A DNA stretch of 29,639 bases, taken from positions 1 to 29,639 of the forward strand of contig DJDA01000130.1 in assembly GCA_002430835.1 (NCBI GenBank), in the 5' to 3' direction. Shown one piece after another: positions 1 through 8,818 of the stretch; positions within the stretch are counted from its first letter, which is position 1, and each line of letters begins with the position of its first letter. Source of the DNA: Brevundimonas sp. UBA5936. Lineage in GTDB: Bacteria; Pseudomonadota; Alphaproteobacteria; Caulobacterales; Caulobacteraceae. The translations under genes were made by a program, and so were the position numbers. Under the pieces are notes generated by a model. The model ran no database searches and was not told the DNA's origin. It saw only the letters and a program-made list of their open reading frames with translations.

Positions 1-1
1 C

Positions 2-946
2 GTCCGCACCGGCGTCACCGTCATCCTGGCCGAAAAGCCCGCCGTTGCGGCTGTGGACGTGCGCGGCGGCGGCCCCGCCGGGCGCGAGACCGACGTGCTG
101 CGCCCCGAAAATCTGGTGCAGGAGGTGGACGCCATCATCCTGTCGGGCGGGTCGGTCTATGGCCTCGGCTCGGCCGACAGCGTCGCCGCCTGGATGGGGA
201 TGCGCGGGCGCGGCTACGGCATGGGCGGAGCGCCGGGCGTGCCGCCCTCGCCCATCATCCCGACCGCCTGCCTCTATGATCTGGCCAACGGCGGGAACAA
301 GGCGTGGGAGATGGAGCCGCCCTATCGCCGCCTGTCGGTTCAGGCGCTGGAGGCCGCGGGCGACCGCTTCGACCTCGGCACCGCTGGCGCGGGCTATGGC
401 GCCGAGGCGGGCGCGCTGAAAGGCGGGATCGGCTCAGCCTCAGCGGTCATGGCCTCGGGCTGGACGGTCGGCGCCATCGTGGCGGTCAACAGCGTCGGCT
501 CGGTCGTGGCGCCCGGCGGCAAGAGCTTCTGGGCCGCGCCCTATGAGATCGGCGACGAGTTCGGCGGCCTGGGCGCCTCGGGCCTGCACGCCTCGGCCGA
601 GGACTGGGGCGCATCCAAGTTCCGGCCCCAACCGCGCGAGAACACCACCATCGCCTGCATCGCCACCGACGTGGCCCTGACCCGCGTGGAGCTTCAGCGC
701 GTGGCCATCATGGCCCAGGACGGCATGGCCCGCGCCATCCGTCCCGCCCACGCGCCGTTCGACGGCGACACCCTGTTCAGCCTGTCAACCGGCAAGAAGG
801 TCATCGAAGACCCGGCCCTGCGTCAGGTCGCCGTGGCCCAGCTCGGCAACGTCGCCGCCGACGTGTTGGCCCGCGCGGTGGCGCGCGGCGTCTATCACGC
901 GACCAACTATGAAGGCGTCACCGGCAAGACCTGGCGGGAGCTGTAA
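2..946 (+). CDS. P1 family peptidase (S58, DmpA-like), 5' partial
   Basis: The frame is open from base 2 and reads into the family's N-terminal pattern (RTGVTVIL, then AVDVRGGGPAGRETD), so the true start lies just upstream of the window. Further family signatures are the NLVQEVDAIILSGGSVYGL stretch and GGIGSAS, about 140 residues into the visible part. Known members (DmpA, BapA and short P1 homologues) are self-processing N-terminal-nucleophile aminopeptidases acting on small peptides or beta-peptides; the substrate here cannot be read from sequence. No signal peptide can be judged because the start is missing. It converges on the metalloprotease gene, with a palindromic repeat filling the gap. 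Family assignment is firm; function beyond aminopeptidase is inference. Confidence 0.9.
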   Translation, partial: VRTGVTVILAEKPAVAAVDVRGGGPAGRETDVLRPENLVQEVDAIILSGGSVYGLGSADSVAAWMGMRGRGYGMGGAPGVPPSPIIPTACLYDLANGGNKAWEMEPPYRRLSVQALEAAGDRFDLGTAGAGYGAEAGALKGGIGSASAVMASGWTVGAIVAVNSVGSVVAPGGKSFWAAPYEIGDEFGGLGASGLHASAEDWGASKFRPQPRENTTIACIATDVALTRVELQRVAIMAQDGMARAIRPAHAPFDGDTLFSLSTGKKVIEDPALRQVAVAQLGNVAADVLARAVARGVYHATNYEGVTGKTWREL

Positions 947-953
947 TCAACGA

Positions 954-1100
954 CCCTTCTCCCCTCCGGGGGAGAAGGTGGGCGTCGGAGGCGCTCGGAT
1001 GAGGGGGACGCCTCAACGCTCTCGACGCCCGCGTTTGCGGACACAGCCCCCTCATCCGTCATGCTTCGCCTGACACCTTCTCCCCCGGTGGGGAGAAGGG
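954..1100. repeat. Dispersed palindromic element, copy 1 (diverged)
   Basis: This 147 bp element fills almost the whole gap between two convergent genes whose stops are at 946 and 1104. Both ends are short hairpins of the form CTTCTCC...GGAGAAGG. An inner inverted pair, CGGATGAGGGG (996-1006) and CCCCTCATCCG (1047-1057), brackets a unique core. The outer hairpin loops differ from those of copies 2 and 3, so this is the most diverged copy. Its position suggests it may also act as a bidirectional terminator. It resembles short palindromic repeats known from alphaproteobacterial genomes. Confidence 0.85.
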
Positions 1101-1103
1101 CCT

Positions 1104-3560
1104 TTAGATCGGCGCGCCCGGCGGCACCGCCTGTGCGACCGGCAACGTCTCGCTCAGCGCCTTCAGCCCCTCGACCGGGCCGGTCAGAGCTTCCGCCAGA
1201 TAGACGCACTGGGCCGTCTCCAGCCGGTCGCCGCGGCAGCGTTTCAACTGCTCCCCGAACCGCCGCGCGCTGTCGCGCACCGTGCCCTGCACCGTCGAGG
1301 ACAGATCCTTGCCCTGGATCAGCGCGGCCAGATGGGCGGCGTAGCGGGCGCGGGCGACGCGGCGCAGTTCAGCCTGACGCGGGCTCAACGCCGCGCCCGG
1401 CCCGACGGCGACCGCCACCCGGTCCAGCGTCTCGACCAGCCCCAGCTGCCCCGGATCACGGCGCTCCTGCTCGACCAGACGGTTCAACCGCTCGGGCGCC
1501 AGCAGGGTCTCGAACACCACCTGGGTCGCCGCCGCCGCCGCCGAGGACGGGTCGAACACGGCGTCGGTCTTGCCCTCGAACAGCTCGATCTGGGTCTGGC
1601 GATCGGGATTGCCCGACTGGACCGAGGACAACAGGTCGATCAGGTCGTCGCGCAGGTCCAGTTCGGCCGGCGACAGCGCCAACATCAGGGCCTCCAGCGC
1701 CGCGCGCTGCTTGTCTGCGGGCACGACCTCGGCCCGCTCATGACCGGCGCCGCTGACGGCGTAGCTGTAGTCGACGCCGCCGATCTGACGCCCGACCGCC
1801 GTGGTCTGATAGCGGTGATAGAGATAGATCGGCACGATGACCCGGCGCAGGTCCGCCGCCGGCGCCCCCGCCGGCAGATTGGCCAGGCCGAAGCGCGACA
1901 GGGCGATGCGCCGCACCGCCAGGGTGTTGGCGAACTCGGCCACCGGGTCGGTCCCGTTGTCCCACATGGCGCCATAGGGCTGCAGGCTGCCCAGGGGGCG
2001 GGTGTCGCCGTCGCCGACGAAGCGATAGCCCTTCGCCTGCGCCTCGGCGGCCAGGGCCAGGCGGCGCGCCTGCGGATCCCGGCCCGGCGTATCCCCATAC
2101 AGCCAGTCGATGGCGTAGCGGTCCCAGGCGCCGACGCCGGTCGTATAGGCCTGGCTGAAGTCCAGCCGGTCGCCGTCCGCGATCACCCACGGCGCCGGAT
2201 AGTCCATGACCGAGGCCCGCCCCTCATAGGTCGAGGCGGCGAAGTTGTGCGCCAAGCCGATGGAGTGGCCGATCTCGTGCGCCGACAGGTGGCGCAGGCG
2301 GTGATAGGCGAGACGGTCGGGATCATCCTCTCCGCCCGTCCCGGCGCGCGCGGCGCCGACCAGGCCCTCGATGATCATCTTGTCCTGCCGGTCGCGCAGC
2401 GAGCCCAGCTGCACCACGCCGCGCACGATCTCGCCGGTGCGCGGGTCGCTGACGGTGCTACCGGTGGACCAGCCGCGCGTCTCGCGGTGGACCCAGGCGA
2501 TGATGTTGTAGCGGGCGTCCATCGGATGCGCCCCCTCGGGCAGCAGCTCGACCCGGAAAGCGTTCAGATAGCCCGCCTGCTCAAAGGCCTGCGCCCACCA
2601 GTCGCCGCCCTCGATCAGGGCCTCGCGGATGGCGACGGGCGCGGCGCGGTCGACGTAGAAGACGATCGGCTTCTTCACCGCCGAGCGGGCGGCCGTCGGA
2701 TCGGTCTTCTCCAGACGGAAGCGGCGCGCCAGCCGCTTCATGACCGGCTGATCCAGCGGCGCGGCGAAGTCCACCGCCATGGCCTGGCTGATGCTGCCGC
2801 CGCGCGGATCGTGCGGCACGGTCTGGAAGCCGTCGTCCGGCAGGCGGATGAAGGAGTGCTGGACCGTCAGGGTGACGGCGCGCGCATCCGGCGCGATGCG
2901 CGACAGCTCGCCGCCCGGCTCGTCGCTGGTGAAGGTCTGGACGGTCTGAAGCTCGACGTTGTCCGGGAAGACCAGGGTCTGATCCAGCGCCAGATGGCCC
3001 AGGTCGGGCGCCCCCTTGAACGTCCCCAGGCTCGCCCGCTTCAGCCGCCCGGCGATGTTGACCGCGTCCCGCGTCAGGAAGCCCGACAGATCGACGACGA
3101 CCGAGCCGTCGGCCCCCGTCTCGATCACATCCGTCGCCCAGACGGTCGAGGGGGCGAAGGAGGCGGCGACCGCGTTCTGCTCGTCCGCGCTGGCGTCGAT
3201 GGCGCGGAAGCGATGGTTCTCGAACCGGGCGAACACCCGGCCCCCGACCTTGTGGAAGGCGACGATCTGCGCCTGCCCCAGGCCCGAGCGGTCCAGCCCC
3301 GCCCCATCCATACCCAGCCCCGCCGACAAGCCCGGCTGATACAGGTAGCGGCCGATCACCCCCTCAGCGTCGGGGGCCGACAGGCGCGCCAGGACGCGGC
3401 CCTTCTCGCGATCCAGCCGAACGTCGAACAGGCCGTCCTGCCACGCCGCCGAGGCGGCGGGGCGGCTCGCGGAGCCTCCCGCCTGAGCGTGAACCACAGG
3501 CGCCGCGCCGGCGGCCAGAACCAGGCCGGCGACGCCCGCCAGCAGAACCTTACGCATCAT
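1104..3560 (-). CDS. Secreted zinc-dependent metalloprotease (DUF5117/DUF4953 type)
   Basis: This 818-residue protein begins with a clear signal peptide (hydrophobic stretch, likely cleavage after VHA near residue 25). It carries the extended zincin motif HEIGHSIGLAHN, with zinc ligands His428, His432 and His438 and catalytic Glu429, followed by a Met-turn-like SVMDY. Length and layout fit the DUF5118/DUF5117/DUF4953 metalloproteases: an N-terminal beta-rich part, a central catalytic part and a helical C-terminal region. A strong GGAGGGGG lies seven bases upstream of the first of two tandem ATGs, supporting the start at 3560. It follows ggt by 49 bases with no terminator, so co-transcription is likely. 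The probable role is extracellular or periplasmic protein degradation; natural substrates of the family are poorly known. Confidence 0.9.
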   Translation of the reverse strand: MMRKVLLAGVAGLVLAAGAAPVVHAQAGGSASRPAASAAWQDGLFDVRLDREKGRVLARLSAPDAEGVIGRYLYQPGLSAGLGMDGAGLDRSGLGQAQIVAFHKVGGRVFARFENHRFRAIDASADEQNAVAASFAPSTVWATDVIETGADGSVVVDLSGFLTRDAVNIAGRLKRASLGTFKGAPDLGHLALDQTLVFPDNVELQTVQTFTSDEPGGELSRIAPDARAVTLTVQHSFIRLPDDGFQTVPHDPRGGSISQAMAVDFAAPLDQPVMKRLARRFRLEKTDPTAARSAVKKPIVFYVDRAAPVAIREALIEGGDWWAQAFEQAGYLNAFRVELLPEGAHPMDARYNIIAWVHRETRGWSTGSTVSDPRTGEIVRGVVQLGSLRDRQDKMIIEGLVGAARAGTGGEDDPDRLAYHRLRHLSAHEIGHSIGLAHNFAASTYEGRASVMDYPAPWVIADGDRLDFSQAYTTGVGAWDRYAIDWLYGDTPGRDPQARRLALAAEAQAKGYRFVGDGDTRPLGSLQPYGAMWDNGTDPVAEFANTLAVRRIALSRFGLANLPAGAPAADLRRVIVPIYLYHRYQTTAVGRQIGGVDYSYAVSGAGHERAEVVPADKQRAALEALMLALSPAELDLRDDLIDLLSSVQSGNPDRQTQIELFEGKTDAVFDPSSAAAAATQVVFETLLAPERLNRLVEQERRDPGQLGLVETLDRVAVAVGPGAALSPRQAELRRVARARYAAHLAALIQGKDLSSTVQGTVRDSARRFGEQLKRCRGDRLETAQCVYLAEALTGPVEGLKALSETLPVAQAVPPGAPI

Positions 3561-3609
3561 CGGTATTCCCCCTCCGAGCCCCGATAGTTTTCAGCGGCCG
3601 CCTGTTAAG

Positions 3610-5358
3610 TCAGCGAACGCCCAACGCCAGGGCGTCCGGCCGACGGGTGTCGGCGGCGCCCAGGAATCGATCTCCCTCGACCATGATGGACTGGGTGCTG
3701 CCCATTGTCATGGACGGACGCACCGTATGGCCGCGCTCGCGCAGCAAACGCTCCACATCGGGCGAGAAGCCGCCCTCCAGCTCCAGCGGGCTGTCCCCGG
3801 CGCCCTGATTCAGGCGCGGACGCATGGCCGCCTCGGCCACGTTCAACCGATGGTCGATGACGTTGGAGATCAGCTGCACCATGGTGGCGATGATGTAGCC
3901 GCCGCCCGGCGTGCCCGTGACCAGCCAGGGCTTGTCGTCCTCGAACACGATCATCGGCGTGATGGTCGAACCCAGGCGCTTGCCCGGCGCGGGCGAGTTC
4001 GGCTGGCCCTGCGATCCCCAGTAGAAGTTGTCCATGTGGTTGTTCAGCAGAATCCCCGTCCCTGCCGGGGCGACGTGCGCGCCGTAGGAGTTGGACAGGG
4101 TGTAGGTGTTCGACACCGCATTGCCGAAGGCGTCCGCGACCGAATAGTGGGTCGTGTCCTTGCTCTCATAGGGATAGGGGTTGCCCTCGGGGATGTCGGC
4201 GGCCTTCAGCGTCTTGTCCGGCGAGATCAGCTTGACCCGTTCGGCGGCGAATTCCTTGCTGGCCAGGCCGTGCGCCGGGGTGGTCCACTGCGGCGCGCCG
4301 CCGATCAGGCGACGATCCGACGAGGTGATCTTCATCGCCTCGGAGATCAGGTGCAGGCTGTCGACGCTGCCCCATCCCATCGACCGCAGGTCGAAATGCT
4401 CCAGCAGGTTCAGCGCCTGGGCGACGCTGACGCCCGAGGCCGTCGGCGGCATATAGGCGATGCGGTGGTCGCGATAGCTGCCCCAGATCGGCTCGGACAC
4501 ATCGGCGCGATAGGCGGCCATGTCGGCCATGGTGATGACGCCGCCGCCCGCCTGGACGCCCGCCACGATCTGACGCGCCAGCTCGCCCTTGTAGAACTCG
4601 TCCGCCCCGCCGCGCGCCACCTTGCGCAGGCTTTCGGCCAGCAGCGGCTGGCGGAAGATCTCGCCCGCGCGATAGGCGGTTCCGTCCGCCTTCAGATAGG
4701 CTTCGCGCGCCCCCGGATCGGTCGCCAGCACCCGCGCCCGGCCCGCCGTGGCGTCGGCCTCGCCGTCCGACAGGACATAGCCTTCCTCGGCCAGCTTGAC
4801 CGCCGGCGCGACCAGATCGGCCCAGGGCATGGAGCCAAAGCGCGCGTGCGCCTCCCACATGCCCATGACCGTGCCCGGCACCGAGACGTTGATGAAGCCC
4901 GACGGCTTTGAGCGGTCAAAGCGGCCGCTGTCGTCCAGCAGCAGGTCCGGCGTCGTCGCGGCCGGCGCCGTGCCGTAATAGTTGATGGCGACGGTCTGGG
5001 CCGGGCGTTCGGCCGTGGCCGCCATGTGCAGGACCATATAGCCGCTGCCGCCGATATTGCCCGCGCGCGGCAGGGTCACGGCCTCGGCGAAGGCGACCGC
5101 GACGGCCGAGTCCACCGCATTGCCGCCCTGGCGCAGGATCTCGACGCCGACGCGGGTGGCCAGGTCGCTCTGGCTGACCACCATGCCGCCGCGGCCCACC
5201 ACGGGGCTGTGGATCTGGCCGTAATTGACGATGTCGCCGCCGCTGCCCGTGGCGGGCCGGACCTGGGCCGCCGCCTCCTGAGCCAAGACAGGCCCCGACA
5301 GCAGCATCAGAGCCGCCGCAGAAACCGCCGTCGCCGACTTCATCAAACCGATGCGCAT
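3610..5358 (-). CDS. ggt: Gamma-glutamyltransferase (glutathione hydrolase), periplasmic
   Basis: The enzyme cleaves or transfers the gamma-glutamyl group of glutathione and gamma-glutamyl peptides, and matures by self-cleavage into large and small subunits. The frame stays open upstream to 5430, but the start at 5358 (MRIGLMKS) gives a normal signal peptide ending in VLAQ with a G-rich ribosome site nearby. That yields 582 residues, typical of the family. The self-processing site TTHYSV is present; the first Thr, residue 402, matches the nucleophile that begins the E. coli small subunit. The later GTPGGG loop and the PMIVF region are conserved. Its neighbours are the metalloprotease downstream and a TonB-dependent receptor divergently upstream, which fits peptide or glutathione scavenging. 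Confidence 0.93.
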   Translation of the reverse strand: MRIGLMKSATAVSAAALMLLSGPVLAQEAAAQVRPATGSGGDIVNYGQIHSPVVGRGGMVVSQSDLATRVGVEILRQGGNAVDSAVAVAFAEAVTLPRAGNIGGSGYMVLHMAATAERPAQTVAINYYGTAPAATTPDLLLDDSGRFDRSKPSGFINVSVPGTVMGMWEAHARFGSMPWADLVAPAVKLAEEGYVLSDGEADATAGRARVLATDPGAREAYLKADGTAYRAGEIFRQPLLAESLRKVARGGADEFYKGELARQIVAGVQAGGGVITMADMAAYRADVSEPIWGSYRDHRIAYMPPTASGVSVAQALNLLEHFDLRSMGWGSVDSLHLISEAMKITSSDRRLIGGAPQWTTPAHGLASKEFAAERVKLISPDKTLKAADIPEGNPYPYESKDTTHYSVADAFGNAVSNTYTLSNSYGAHVAPAGTGILLNNHMDNFYWGSQGQPNSPAPGKRLGSTITPMIVFEDDKPWLVTGTPGGGYIIATMVQLISNVIDHRLNVAEAAMRPRLNQGAGDSPLELEGGFSPDVERLLRERGHTVRPSMTMGSTQSIMVEGDRFLGAADTRRPDALALGVR

Positions 5359-5691
5359 ACAAAACCCCGCCACAAATCCTGCCCTACCGCAGCGGTTACA
5401 TTCCCCCGCCGCCCCAAAAAGACAGAACATATTGCCAATAAGCTCTGCGATAGCATTGCGGAAAACAGCAGTTCAAGGGCGGGCATCTGCGATTATTGCG
5501 CTCATTATCTTGAATATCGGCAATATTTATCCCGAAAAACTTGACGTGACCCTCTATGGCCGCTTCAAGTCCGAACCGAGGCGGAATCTCCGTTCAGCGC
5601 CCCATTTCGATCCATCGAAGCGGCGGACGAAGGCCACGCCTGTTCACAACACATAACGGTCAGAGGCGTCACAGAGCGCCGACCACAGGGG
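5359..5691. promoter_or_regulatory. Divergent intergenic control region (ggt / TonB receptor)
   Basis: This 333-base gap between divergent genes contains an AT-rich block (about 5425-5545) unlike the surrounding coding DNA. It holds a small palindrome, AATAT-cggca-ATATT (5513-5527), and an inverted pair, ATATTGCC (5429-5436) and GGCAATAT (5519-5526). A TTGACG hexamer at 5541 could be a -35 element towards the receptor, but no convincing -10 follows. Promoters for both genes must lie here; the exact operators are inference. Confidence 0.45.
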
Positions 5692-8600
5692 ATGCCCAGT
5701 CCAATGAGTTCAGTATTCGCGCGTCGCAGCATGAGAACGGCCCTGCTGGCCACGACCGCCCTGTTCGGCGCGACGACCGCCGTCGCCCAAGAGGCGGGCC
5801 AAGAAGCAGGCGGCGAAATCACCCAGCTCGAAGAAATCGTCGTCGTCGGCTCGCAGATCAAAGGCGCCAAGGTGACGGCCGCCCTGCCCGTGACGGTTCT
5901 GTCCGAGGAAGACATCATCGCCGCCGCGCCGGTTTCGGGCGATGACCTGTTCCGCTCCATCCCCCAGATGGGCGATGTGACCTTCAACTCGTCCTACCAG
6001 CCGAACACCTCGAACTCGGCGCGCGGCGACACCGGCTCGGTCAACCTGCGCAGCCTGGGCATCGGCAACACCCTGGTGCTGCTGAACGGCCGCCGCGTGG
6101 TGGGCCACCCGACGTCGCAGGCCAACGAACACCTCGTTCCGGTCCTGACCTACAACACCAACGCCATTCCGGTGTCGGGCCTGAAGCGCCTTGAAGTCCT
6201 GCGCGACGGCGCCGCCGCCATCTACGGCGCCGACGCCGTGGCCGGCGTGGTCAATACCGTCCTGCGCGACGACATGAACAACTGGACCATGTCGGCCCAG
6301 CACGGCGGCGCCGAAGGCACCGGCATGCGCGAGACCAACCTGTCGCTCTACGGCGGCAAGGACTTCCTGGACGGCCGCGCCAACCTGTCGCTGTTCTTCA
6401 ACTACGATCACCGCAGCGAACTGAACACGCTGGACCAGGACTACACGTCCAGCAACGACAAGCGCAGCCTGTTCGCCGGCACCGGTTTCGAGGACCACTC
6501 CAGCCTGAACGGCACCTCGCAGTTGGCGCCCTGGGGCCGCTTCACGGTGCGCAATGCGAACGGCTCTGCCGGCCAGGGCTTCACGATCGTCCCGCAGGGC
6601 CACGCCAGCTGCGTCACCCCGACCCAGGACGGCGTGTGCCTCGCCAACGGCACCAACCTGCCTGCCGACCTGAACGCGGACACGGCCCGCATGGGCCTGT
6701 CGGTCATGCCGGAAGTGGACCGCTTCAACGTCTTCACCACCGGCCGCTATCAGATCAACGACGCCGTGGAGGCGTTCGGCGAACTGGGCTTCTACCACGC
6801 CAAGTCGCAGGCCTATCAGGAGCCGATCGCGACCGCTTCGGGCGTCAGCTTCATCATTCCGGGCTCGAACTACTACAATCCGATCGCCGGTGATCCGAAC
6901 ATCACCCTGACCGGCTACCGCTTCTCGGACATGGGTCCGATCAGCGTCGAAGTCACCAACAAGCAGTTCCGCATCCTCGGCGGCGTGCGCGGCGAGTGGA
7001 ACGGCTGGAACTGGGAATCGGCCCTGATGTGGTCGGAAGCCTCGGCCAAGGACGTCTCGGACAACATCTCGGCGACCCGGCTTCAGGAATGGGCCGCCAA
7101 GTCCACGCCCGACGCCTACAACTTCTTCAACGGCGGCACGATCGGCAACCCGCAGGTCGGCGACGGCGCCCCGTCGAACCAGGCGGCGCTGGACGCCATC
7201 CGCGTCGACATGGTCCGCAAGACCAAGACCGAGCTGGGCCTGTGGGACTTCAAGATCTCGCGCCCGGACATCTATCAGCTGCCGGCCGGTCCGGTCGGCG
7301 TCGCGGCCGGTATCGAGCTGCGCACCGAGACCCAGCATGACGACCGCGACGATCGCGTCGACGGCACCATCCGCTACACCAACCTGGCCGGCGTCAAATC
7401 CTCCGACCTGATCAACCAGTCGGAAAACCCGGACACCTACGGCGAGCGCGACGTCTTCTCGGCCTACGTCGAAATCGCCGCCCCCCTGGTGTCGCCGGAG
7501 ATGGGCGTTCCGCTCGTCCACAACCTCGAAATCCAGCTGGCCGGCCGTTTCGAGGAATATTCGGACTTCGGGTCTGTCACCAAGCCGAAGATCGCCGGCG
7601 CCTGGGACATCGTCGACGGCTTCCGCGTCCGCGCCTCGTGGGCCCAGGGCTTCCGCGCCCCGAACCTGGAACAGATCAACGCCACCCAGATCACCCGCTC
7701 GAACCAGTCGGTGGACTGGCTCTATTGCGAGGCCCTGAACCGTCAGGGTGCCCTGGCCAACGGCATGCGTGACTGCGGCGCCTCGATGGCCTCCAAGGTC
7801 GCCCAGCCGTGGCGCGCGGACTTCAATCAGAACCACGCCCGCAAGTCGACGCAGGAACGCCGCGCCGGCAATCCGGACCTGCAGCCGGAAGAGTCGGAAA
7901 CCTTCTCGGTCGGCCTGGTCATCCAGCCGCGCTTCATCCCGGCGGAACTGGGCGACTTCACCCTCACCGCCGACTGGTGGCAGGTCGAGCAGACCGGCAT
8001 GGTCGGCCTGTTCCGCGGTCAAAACGCCCTGACGCTGGACTATCTCCTGCGCAAGAACGGCTCGTACAATCCGAACGTGGTGCGCGGCGACGCCTCCGCC
8101 GCCGACGGCCGCATCTTCGCCGGCACCGGCCTGGAGGCCGCGGGCGAGGTTCTCTACATCACCGACGCCTACACCAACCAGCAGCCGCAGACGGTTGAAG
8201 GGCTGGACCTGGGCGTGATGTGGCGCCTGCGCGGCACCCAGTATGGTGATTTCAGCGCCAACCTGAACGTCTCGCACCTGCTGAAGTACTACCTGGACAT
8301 GGCGCCGGACACGCAGAAGCTGTCGGACGCCGTCGCTTCGGGCGAACTGGACTCGAACATCTGGGTTTCCGGCTCGATGGGCGACATGATCGCCGACCTG
8401 GGCCGCCCTGAATGGAAGTGGTCGCTGTCGGCCACCTGGAACAAGGACGCCTGGACCGTGGGCGCCTTCACCCAGTACATTTCGTCGCTGTACGACGACA
8501 GCATCACCAACTCGGCGGGCGACTACTGGACAGTGGATTCCACCCTCACCGCCAATCTGTACGCCGAGTACGAGTTCGGGGCCGACCGGTTCGGCGGCAT

Positions 8601-8739
8601 GCTGTCCGACACGGCGGTGCGCGTCGGCGTCCGCAACATCACCGATGAGCAGCCCCCGCTGTCCGCCGACGGCTACGTCGGCACGGTGTATCAGCCCTAC
8701 GGCCGCTACTGGTACGCCAGCGTCCGCAAGGCCTTCTGA
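5692..8739 (+). CDS. TonB-dependent outer membrane receptor
   Basis: This 1015-residue protein is an energised outer-membrane channel for a scarce substrate. A signal peptide (RTALLATTALFGATTAVAQ) precedes a TonB-box-like EEIVVVGSQ near residue 50. The plug domain follows (PVTVLSEEDI through NLRSLGIGNTLVLLNGRR to GLKRLEVLRDGAAAIYGADA and VAGVVN, roughly residues 60-190). The rest is beta-barrel, ending in the typical terminal Phe (SVRKAF). No secretin/TonB N-terminal signalling domain is seen, so it is not FecA-like. ATG at 5692 directly abuts an AGGGG; ATG at 5704 is about 12 bases from it and is an equally good start. The downstream amidohydrolase suggests a peptide or amidated amino-acid ligand, which is inference. 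Confidence 0.93.
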   Translation: MPSPMSSVFARRSMRTALLATTALFGATTAVAQEAGQEAGGEITQLEEIVVVGSQIKGAKVTAALPVTVLSEEDIIAAAPVSGDDLFRSIPQMGDVTFNSSYQPNTSNSARGDTGSVNLRSLGIGNTLVLLNGRRVVGHPTSQANEHLVPVLTYNTNAIPVSGLKRLEVLRDGAAAIYGADAVAGVVNTVLRDDMNNWTMSAQHGGAEGTGMRETNLSLYGGKDFLDGRANLSLFFNYDHRSELNTLDQDYTSSNDKRSLFAGTGFEDHSSLNGTSQLAPWGRFTVRNANGSAGQGFTIVPQGHASCVTPTQDGVCLANGTNLPADLNADTARMGLSVMPEVDRFNVFTTGRYQINDAVEAFGELGFYHAKSQAYQEPIATASGVSFIIPGSNYYNPIAGDPNITLTGYRFSDMGPISVEVTNKQFRILGGVRGEWNGWNWESALMWSEASAKDVSDNISATRLQEWAAKSTPDAYNFFNGGTIGNPQVGDGAPSNQAALDAIRVDMVRKTKTELGLWDFKISRPDIYQLPAGPVGVAAGIELRTETQHDDRDDRVDGTIRYTNLAGVKSSDLINQSENPDTYGERDVFSAYVEIAAPLVSPEMGVPLVHNLEIQLAGRFEEYSDFGSVTKPKIAGAWDIVDGFRVRASWAQGFRAPNLEQINATQITRSNQSVDWLYCEALNRQGALANGMRDCGASMASKVAQPWRADFNQNHARKSTQERRAGNPDLQPEESETFSVGLVIQPRFIPAELGDFTLTADWWQVEQTGMVGLFRGQNALTLDYLLRKNGSYNPNVVRGDASAADGRIFAGTGLEAAGEVLYITDAYTNQQPQTVEGLDLGVMWRLRGTQYGDFSANLNVSHLLKYYLDMAPDTQKLSDAVASGELDSNIWVSGSMGDMIADLGRPEWKWSLSATWNKDAWTVGAFTQYISSLYDDSITNSAGDYWTVDSTLTANLYAEYEFGADRFGGMLSDTAVRVGVRNITDEQPPLSADGYVGTVYQPYGRYWYASVRKAF

Positions 8740-8758
8740 TCGGTCTGACCTAGACAAG

Positions 8759-8796
8759 GGGCGGGAGGCGGCGACGCCTTCCGCCCTTCTCTTTTG
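8759..8796 (+). terminator. Terminator or attenuator between receptor and amidohydrolase
   Basis: An 11-bp GC-rich stem (8759-8769 with 8776-8786, one G-U pair) and a six-base loop are followed by TTCTCTTTT. It lies 20 bases after the receptor stop and 23 bases before the next start. It may terminate most receptor transcripts, or reduce read-through so that the receptor is made in excess over the enzyme. Confidence 0.65.
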
Positions 8797-8818
8797 AACA
8801 CGAGGGAGAAACCCCGAG

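Noticed and set aside
1332..3587. A 751-residue open frame antisense to the metalloprotease
   Set aside because: No recognisable domains, and the opposite strand has a signal peptide, ribosome site and zinc motif.
5359..5430. Upstream extension of ggt adding 24 residues
   Set aside because: The added residues precede and spoil a normal signal peptide; the start at 5358 has the better context.
5710..8757. A 1015-residue open frame antisense to the TonB receptor
   Set aside because: It mirrors the real gene in GC-rich DNA, is rich in Val/Gly/Arg/His as expected from a shadow frame, and has no domain pattern. The receptor on the other strand is unambiguous.
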